Made by a program: the position numbers and the translations under genes. Under the pieces are notes generated by a model. The model worked only from the letters and a program-made list of their open reading frames with translations. It did not search any database and had not been told where the DNA came from. A stretch of 64,000 nt of DNA from positions 18,726,501 to 18,790,500 of the forward strand of contig NC_088311.1 in NCBI RefSeq assembly GCF_910592395.1, given 5' to 3'. Positions within the stretch are counted from its first letter, which is position 1. The number at the start of each line of letters is the position of its first letter. The DNA is from Lineus longissimus (Eukaryota; Nemertea; Pilidiophora; Heteronemertea; Lineidae). Below, in pieces: positions 57,894-64,000 of the stretch.

Positions 57894-58216
57894 AAAACAA
57901 ACATATGCACCCCGTAGAGTTTTTTTAACGAAATGAAAATTCCCGTAGAACTTCTTTGATATCGACGAGGATTATCTTACCAAAAAAACTGTACGCTGGC
58001 TGCATTTTTGTGTCGGGCCGAAAAAAAAACATAAAGGTTTTTAAAAAGCTCAAAAACTTTAAAATTTTCTAATAGTAATAGTGCACTCTCAGCTTTATCA
58101 AAAGGTTTGTGAGCTTATGAACAACCTGAAAAGCTTTCGGTGAACACAAATATGCATCCAATATAGGGTCGCTGAAAAATCGAAAATCTGAAAAAAGGAG
58201 TGCATATTTGTGTTGG
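57894..58216. mobile_element. Possible MITE with ATATGCACC termini
   Basis: The left end is AAACAAACATATGCACCCCG and the inverted right end AACACAAATATGCACTCC. An internal AACACAAATATGCATCC at about 58144 makes a smaller foldback with the right end. A related left-end word (ACCCCGTAGA with flanking T-run) occurs at about 15745. Confidence 0.4.
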
Positions 58217-58826
58217 TCAATGTTGGGAATGATTACAAATTCCCTTTGTGTCTGACGTTGCTTTCATGCATAATCACAAAAGGAGTGCATGTATTTCGCC
58301 TGGCGAGAATGTAATATAGCGCTGTATAACTGGCAATTATTTTATTTTATCATTTTACTTCAAGTGTCGCACTGAAACATTCCATAAAGCAGCCCAAGCG
58401 TAATAAAAGTATCTTTACCTCTTTTGAGCAATTTTCTGATTATGCAATAAATATACATAGTGTATTTGCGGTGTCAATATATCGGCCATATGGATATGGC
58501 TGATAAGCCTGATAGTACGTTCAGAATATTATAAATGGTCAAAAGTTCAGTCTAATTGAAATATGTATGTATTGAATATTCTTTGAATATATTCATAATC
58601 AATTATTGTCCAAGACTTTAAAGGGGTATGCCCTTCGTAATTACCAGTGGTCAAGGAAATAGAAATGCAGTTATACACAATGTCGTAGTGCAGTTATTGT
58701 ACACACGAATTTATTGAATCTTGGTATTTATAGTATTTCCATGTCTGTCTACGCAACAGCAATGCTGAATTTTGTATCTGGTACGTATTTATGCAATTGG
58801 AAATGTTCAAATTCAATTACATTTTT

Positions 58827-58924
58827 AGCTCAGCTGACAAAGTCAGCGGAGCTAGTAGAATAGCTGTTCAAATGGTGTCCGTCCTGCAATCCATCCATCC
58901 ATCCATCCATCCATCCATCCATCT
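58827..58924 (+). repeat. AGCTCAGCTGAC hairpin followed by an (ATCC)n microsatellite
   Basis: 58827-58838 pairs with 58842-58853 (one mismatch). After GTGTCCGTCCTGC comes (ATCC)n at 58888-58924. This hairpin plus CCGTCC-type tract is a familiar end structure of dispersed invertebrate repeats. Confidence 0.55.
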
Positions 58925-60884
58925 AGGGACCCATCTGTGGACAAAATTGGACATTTCTGATTGGGAAGGCCTAGCCACTTCGTTGAAGGTGCTAAATTAG
59001 GAGTTGCCCAAGGTGAACTCAAAACACGAAAAGTCAGCGCGATCCGACCTGTATTAAGAGAATGAGGTCATTTCGCGTTTAGATTTCTTTCCCTTTTTAC
59101 CTCGGTCCACAGAGCAAATATTGTTTTCAAATGTGGCTGAATATTTTTTAATATTTTTTCATTTTTTACTTTTAATGGAATTAATATAGTTTTCACCGCC
59201 AGTTGGCGCTGCAGGCACATTGACTGAATTTTGGCGATTTCAAATTTGGCGGTGGCTCAACTTTTTGCAAGCAGTGCCGCTGATTGGCCGATCGATAGAA
59301 GAGATGCCACCATTTAAAAATGGCGGTAGTCGCTGCTTCAATGAAGATGAGTGAACTTTCTCATGTTCAATCGGTTGATACTCTTTTAATCAACATGACC
59401 ATGTACCTGAAATTTGTTTAGGTACTGAAAAGAGTCTATATAATTCAGATTTATCGATAGTTTTTTATAATATTGCGGAAATTTTGTGCACAAATTAGCG
59501 AAAGTTGGTGCTCGTCTCATGTCATTTTAGAGCGAGAAATTTGTTTCCGTCGATCTCTACCACTGAAAAATCGCTTGCATAGCTTCGAATTTTTGTGAAA
59601 ATAAGTATCTGAACTTGGTTTCAAATAGTCTAGAGAGTTACCTTTGTGGTGATACATATGGTATGTGATAAATATTTGTAGAATTTGTGAAATTCGATTT
59701 TCAAACGTGCCGATGAAGCAAGCGATCTCGCGTGAATTTTGCAAGTCCTGATATGTCGACCGGGTGTCAAAAATCACTCGCCTAAATTCAATTCAAAGAT
59801 CAAAAATAATATCTGAACTTAGTTTCAAATAGCCTACGCAATTATCATTTCGGTGATATATAATGCATGCATGTAATAATTGATTAATCTGCCTAAAACG
59901 CGCAATTAAAACGGCGAAAGATCGTGATAAACACTCTGGTGGCGGTCGCACTAAATAACGACCGGTAGGGCCCGGCGTCTGGCGGAGAAAAAAAGGTAGC
60001 GCCCGGAGCTTGAAACGGGATTTTTATGCACTTTTAACTGTATATATATGTTGTTTGGATGTATTTCTAACAGTTCTGTAACTTTGATGACCAGGCTTGC
60101 GCCCAAAGTTGGTAAAATTGATGCTTGTTTATGGACTGCGCTAGCGACCGGAGAATTCGCCGTCGGCCATTTTGGCTACGGTCCCTGAGTTGTTGTGGAT
60201 GGCAATTTTGCAACAAATTTCGCCATTTACGTTTGTTTACAATTATTTTGAAAGTCACATTATGACATCGTAGTATGAATCCCACTGCAGTTTCGTTACG
60301 CAGCAATGCTCATGTTTTTGGTTTGCAATCCTGTACTGTCTGTACACTGCGCTGTGCATGGATGTACTGTAGCTGTAAAAAAGACAAAAACCATAGCCTA
60401 GCCCTGTAGGACAGGCTTAGAGTATAACTCAACAGGCCCTCATGATTCATTTGATGGACACCTTATTTGATAGTACCTCATCATTAAGTCCACTAGATCC
60501 TGTTCTGTCACATGTCGTAGACGATAGACAATTTTCAAAATGTAGTACACCACTCGCTCATCTTTAAGCCCAGCTCTCGGCTCACATCATGTGGGCACGG
60601 TTGGCTGTTGAGTGTTATGGTTCAGTCTGTGAGACTAATTTAAAGAGGTTACACTTTTATTTTGAATTGGAAAACAGCCCACAGGACTGACTTTTCACTG
60701 AGTAATAAGTGTGCCCTTCGAAGGTTAAGTCTCTTTCTGGATTTGCTTCCATAGATGCCTTGTTCAGGATATCATCTGACGGATGCCTGATCAAGCACAG
60801 ACTGTATCCGGTGGTGTACATTTCCCCGTCTATGTCACCCTTTTTTATTTAGTCAGTGTTAATTTCTCTTCTCTTTTTTTACAG
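58925..60884. other. No recognisable gene
   Basis: Includes a diverged tandem pair at 59607-59676 and 59812-59881 (shared TCTGAACTTGGTTTCAAATAG-like start, 205-bp offset). Otherwise only short ORFs. Confidence 0.4.
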
Positions 60885-60965
60885 ATCAACTGTTGTTGGT
60901 TATTGCAAGAGGAGTCATTGGCACATTTCAAGTCCAGGAAAGCACTTGCTGTTCCCACATTCAGA
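60885..60965 (+). CDS. Weak exon candidate (81 bp)
   Basis: A long pyrimidine tract and acceptor (CTTCTCTTTTTTTACAG) precede 60885 and a GTAAGG donor follows 60965, with exactly 27 codons between (INCCWLLQEESLAHFKSR and so on). All three frames are open, so coding content cannot be judged, and no partner exon was found. Confidence 0.2.
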
Positions 60966-61009
60966 GTAAGGTGTGCTTACTCGTTTTACTGCTTTCCATT
61001 CCCGGAGAG

Positions 61010-61100
61010 CGTTATCAAATATCTGCCGCAAGGCAACAAATATCTGCCGCAAGGCGCTTCAAATATCTGCCGAAAGGCATCAAATATCTGCCGCACCAAT
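61010..61100 (+). repeat. Short tandem repeat, ATCAAATATCTGCCGCAAGG units
   Basis: Four imperfect units of 21-24 bp, the last ending CCGCACC. Confidence 0.75.
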
Positions 61101-61334
61101 AAAGTTCATTTTGTTAACCAACTCTTTATCTTCTTTTCTTCACATACAAAAAAGACCGTCCCAAACATTTGGCTGCATCCACTTCATCAATGTCCAGACA
61201 ACAGTCGGTTCATTTGACCATTGTAAAGCACCAGACCCCACCTCACAAAATACACTGTAATAATTATGTACCTTGTGTCCATGTGCATGTTATTAGTTCC
61301 ACCTACGCTGCATGAAGACAAGGACTCCACTCTT

Positions 61335-61428
61335 TGACGTCACCACACAACTCCTTGACGTCATCACACACCCCACTACTGCAACGGCAATAGAAATGAC
61401 TTTACGTCATAATACCAGGGTGACGTCA
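61335..61428. promoter_or_regulatory. Cluster of CRE-like palindromes
   Basis: TGACGTCA at 61335-61342, 61356-61363 and 61421-61428, with TTACGTCA at 61402-61409. TGACGTCA is the consensus site of CREB/ATF bZIP factors. No gene start was found beside it, so function is inference. Confidence 0.4.
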
Positions 61429-61474
61429 ACTCAGTACTTTAGCATGCACTGATATAGCAAGAAGGTCTTTCGCA

Positions 61475-61625
61475 TCAGCACTTCTGCGTGCTAGACGTTA
61501 TAGCTTCACGTTGCCTCATAATAACGGTACCGACACACACTTGGCCCTTGCCTTCACCTATCCATTTCAGCTGAGCGCCAGGCCCTTGGGCCTCTTGTTT
61601 TTTCAACGAACAGCATAAGCCTTTA
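61475..61625 (-). repeat. Dispersed repeat with CAAGAGGCCC hairpin
   Basis: On the minus strand CAAGAGGCCCAAGGGCCTGG is followed by CGCTCAGCTGAA. GGCCC/GGGCC forms a hairpin. This end structure is common in repeats of several marine invertebrates. The overlapping 140-codon minus ORF is probably incidental. Confidence 0.4.
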
Positions 61626-61979
61626 ACTTTAGGTTTAAATGGAAACATTTGCCAACTGAAAGATGAATTGTACCACGATGAAGCAAATGAAGAAGGTTGG
61701 GGAATTGGTCTGAACAACGTTACAATTAGGAATGCTCTGCTGTTTATAATAAGCCACTGAAAAAAGGGTTTCTGATCTGGCAAATTTTTAAGCAAAATAA
61801 CAATACATACAAGCAACAACCAACGCAACGGTCCCCAGGTGTATTTTCCTATTACCTGGCACACACAAGAGCCATCACACCAAACTCCAGCACACATGTT
61901 GACTGGCAGCTGAAAATACGTGTTGTCCTATTTTCAGGTACAAGTGATTCACTGGACTATTATCTTCTCACATTATAGG

Positions 61980-62290
61980 GTAGTTCAGATTTGAATATGG
62001 CTTAGTTCATGGGCGAAGGATAGGTGGCGCCAGCATTTGACTGAGCATATATTTGCCTTTATGGTCATAGATAGAGGACGCTACTAGTTCTAATCATTAA
62101 AGGGTCTTGTGACATAAAGGTAGATTGGAATATGAACTTAGCATGGTTCATGGAGATTAATAGGTGGCGCCTGCATCTAACTGAGAATGTATTTGCCGCT
62201 ATGGTAAAAAATAGAGGGGTTACCAGTGCAAATCACTGGAACTACTATCCTGTGACATAGGGACGGATAGGTGGCGCCAGCGCGACAGAT
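61980..62290 (+). repeat. 135-bp tandem repeat, two units plus a partial
   Basis: Each unit carries a GATTGGAATATG-like start, GGTTCATGG, TAGGTGGCGCC and a TTTGCC.CTATGGT word. Starts lie at about 61987 and 62122, with TAGGTGGCGCC a third time at about 62269. Confidence 0.65.
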
Positions 62291-62329
62291 GGAAAGTATG
62301 TTACATATTGAGGTAAACTGGGGGCTGAG

Positions 62330-62540
62330 ACCAGCACCACACCAAAGAGTGAATCTCAAGATCGAAACCATGACCAAGCACTAGACAGCCCGATTGAGGT
62401 GTAGACATCAATACTCAAACCCATGATTGACGGACTGCACCACCCCATTGAGGAGTAAATCTCAAGAATCGAACCCATGACCCAAGCACTACACCATCCA
62501 AAACATATGGAGGTCATCTGTGGCCGTGTTAGCCCCAAGT
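62330..62540 (-). repeat. Three tandem tRNA-like (B-box-bearing) units of about 70 bp
   Basis: On the minus strand three units each contain a GTGTAGTGCTTGG-like word and a GGTTCGATTCTTGAG-like word (variants GGTTTGAGTATTGATG and GGTTTCGATCTTGAG). These resemble repeated Pol III B boxes of a SINE head. Confidence 0.45.
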
Positions 62541-63784
62541 TAATTCTGAGGAACAGAAACAGGCGGGGTCAAAAATAATGGTATTTCGCTCGTTTCGTTG
62601 CGTTGCGCTAAGTCCAGTATTAAAGTTTAGGAAACATCACACATAAATGTGTCGAAGGTATGTACGAGTCCAGACAGGTGTTCTTCAATTATCATAATCA
62701 TCTTTATTTCGTACTTGAGTACAAATTGTATGTAAAAGTGCAATCAAGCAAAAACAGTGAACCCAAATCTTAGATATTTACACCACATGAAAAGCCAAGG
62801 GAATAAGACTTTGAAATCTACATGCGGCATTATTCAGGTGACCTAATTCGGCGTGTTAATACGCCTGCATGGTATCGATTTTATATCAATATCAAGACAG
62901 AAAATGCTGTTTGTCTATAATCGCTTGAGTCTAAAATAACACTCAACCTACATTTTGTTCATGGATGGGCTGGGGGACTCGTAGCTGGATTTTTGAAAGG
63001 GGGGGGGGGATAAAACGTCATATGTCCTCAGTCAGTCTGCCCCCTGGTAGCATGGATTAATGATGATGATAATCAGGCAATTGTTGAGTTCTAATTGCTT
63101 TGGCATCACAAAAAACATCACAGCCATTGTAATCTGTAAAACCTCTTCTATTTCCAATGCTATGCTGTATAAACTGTGCGACCACAGGAAAAAACGAAAA
63201 ATGGGAAAACATTGGCCAAATTTCTGTACACGTTGTCCCCATTAAAAGGTTCTGTAGGTCGTTCACATCCTGACACTTCAGAATCAGACCAATCTATACA
63301 TACATGCATTTGCATGTCAAATACTTACTCTTCACCTGTCATTTGTAGGACAAAACCACTGTTATTTGTATGGCAAGATAATACTATCTGTGAAGGTCAA
63401 GTGAGATGAATACATGAATGCCTCCGATTCCTCCGCCCATACATTGGACGCGCGTTGTAAATTGTGCGTTGTGCATCAAGTACATTGAGAGTCAAGATGT
63501 GTATCTCCAAACAGACATAATTTAATATCTCTGCCTGCACTGGCGTCCATTGCACGTGTATTGAATGTGTGATATGAACAAATGTACACACAAGTATGCT
63601 CCGAACAGAATCCCGGAAACGGGATTTTTGAATTTTTGCAACGAAATTATTTTTTTTATGTATTGTCTACATTGACGTAGTGACATTGGAGTTAGACATT
63701 CTACGCTCTACGGTTTATTTCACGATCAATCCGGGTGAAATATGCAAGTTATTAGTTTTCTTATCCATCCACACATACATGTAT
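62541..63784. other. No recognisable gene
   Basis: A poly(G) run at 62999-63009; short ORFs on both strands only. Confidence 0.4.
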
Positions 63785-63910
63785 ACCGGTATACGGTAAA
63801 AAAGGTACAGGAAAAAAAGGTACAGGAAAAAAGGTACGGAAATAAAGGTACAGGAAATAAAAGTACTGGAAATAAAGATACCGGAAAAAAGGTACCGGAA
63901 AAAAAGGTAC
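63785..63910 (+). repeat. 15-bp purine-rich minisatellite
   Basis: About eight units of GGTACAGGAAAAAAA and GGTACAGGAAATAAA variants. A strong purine/pyrimidine strand bias keeps ORFs open on both strands. Confidence 0.85.
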
Positions 63911-64000
63911 AAAAATGGCATAAATAGGTAAAAAAGTACACATTTTTTTTTTAGAATATTATTCTCTTCAACTGGTTCAGACTCGGCCTATGTCTTAATC

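Noticed and set aside
61475-61897. 140-codon minus ORF with a hydrophobic stretch
   Set aside because: Part of it is the CAAGAGGCCC repeat hairpin; no recognisable family.

Overview
The window is eukaryotic nuclear DNA, almost certainly from a marine invertebrate animal. It is moderately AT-rich, genes are split by GT-AG introns of about 230-630 bases, and intergenic space is full of inverted-repeat elements, tRNA-derived repeats, minisatellites and long poly(C)/poly(G) runs. Recurrent short words (TACATGTA-like, TAGGCCTA-like, a CAAGAGGCCC hairpin, an AGCTCAGCTGAC hairpin) are of the kind I associate with lophotrochozoans, lancelets and ambulacrarians. I cannot name the species, and this placement is inference.

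Left end (1-7 kb): the first coding exon of an arrestin-domain protein runs leftward out of the window. Next comes a 4.86-kb composite mobile element (2047-6907): two identical 717-bp direct repeats, each with its own 17-bp terminal inverted repeats, flank a 3.4-kb core. The core holds two convergent genes, a His-Cys-box (I-PpoI-like) endonuclease with its catalytic His and Asn in place, and an intact 623-residue DDE-type transposase resembling the Mutator/Kolobok group. The outer flanks are TATAT/TATAT and the inner flanks TTAA/TTAA. This is the most unusual system in the window.

Middle (7-36 kb): mostly repeats. There are decayed ORF pairs, several MITE-like foldbacks, a three-member dispersed family with one nested insertion, the 3' tail of a LINE, five minisatellite fields and a few isolated splice-bounded exon candidates, with no complete gene I can recognise.

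Gene block (36.5-50.5 kb, minus strand): an intron-poor gene for a 592-residue protein with two tandem GIY-YIG-like repeats, then a fully resolvable 14-exon gene for a secreted 857-residue TGFBI/periostin-type matrix protein. The latter has a signal peptide, a polyampholytic Arg-Gly-rich extension, an EMI-like Cys module and four FAS1 domains. All 14 exons join in frame.

Right end (50.5-64 kb): no confident genes; tRNA-derived repeats, a 33-bp minisatellite open in more than one frame, a cluster of CRE-like palindromes and further tandem repeats.
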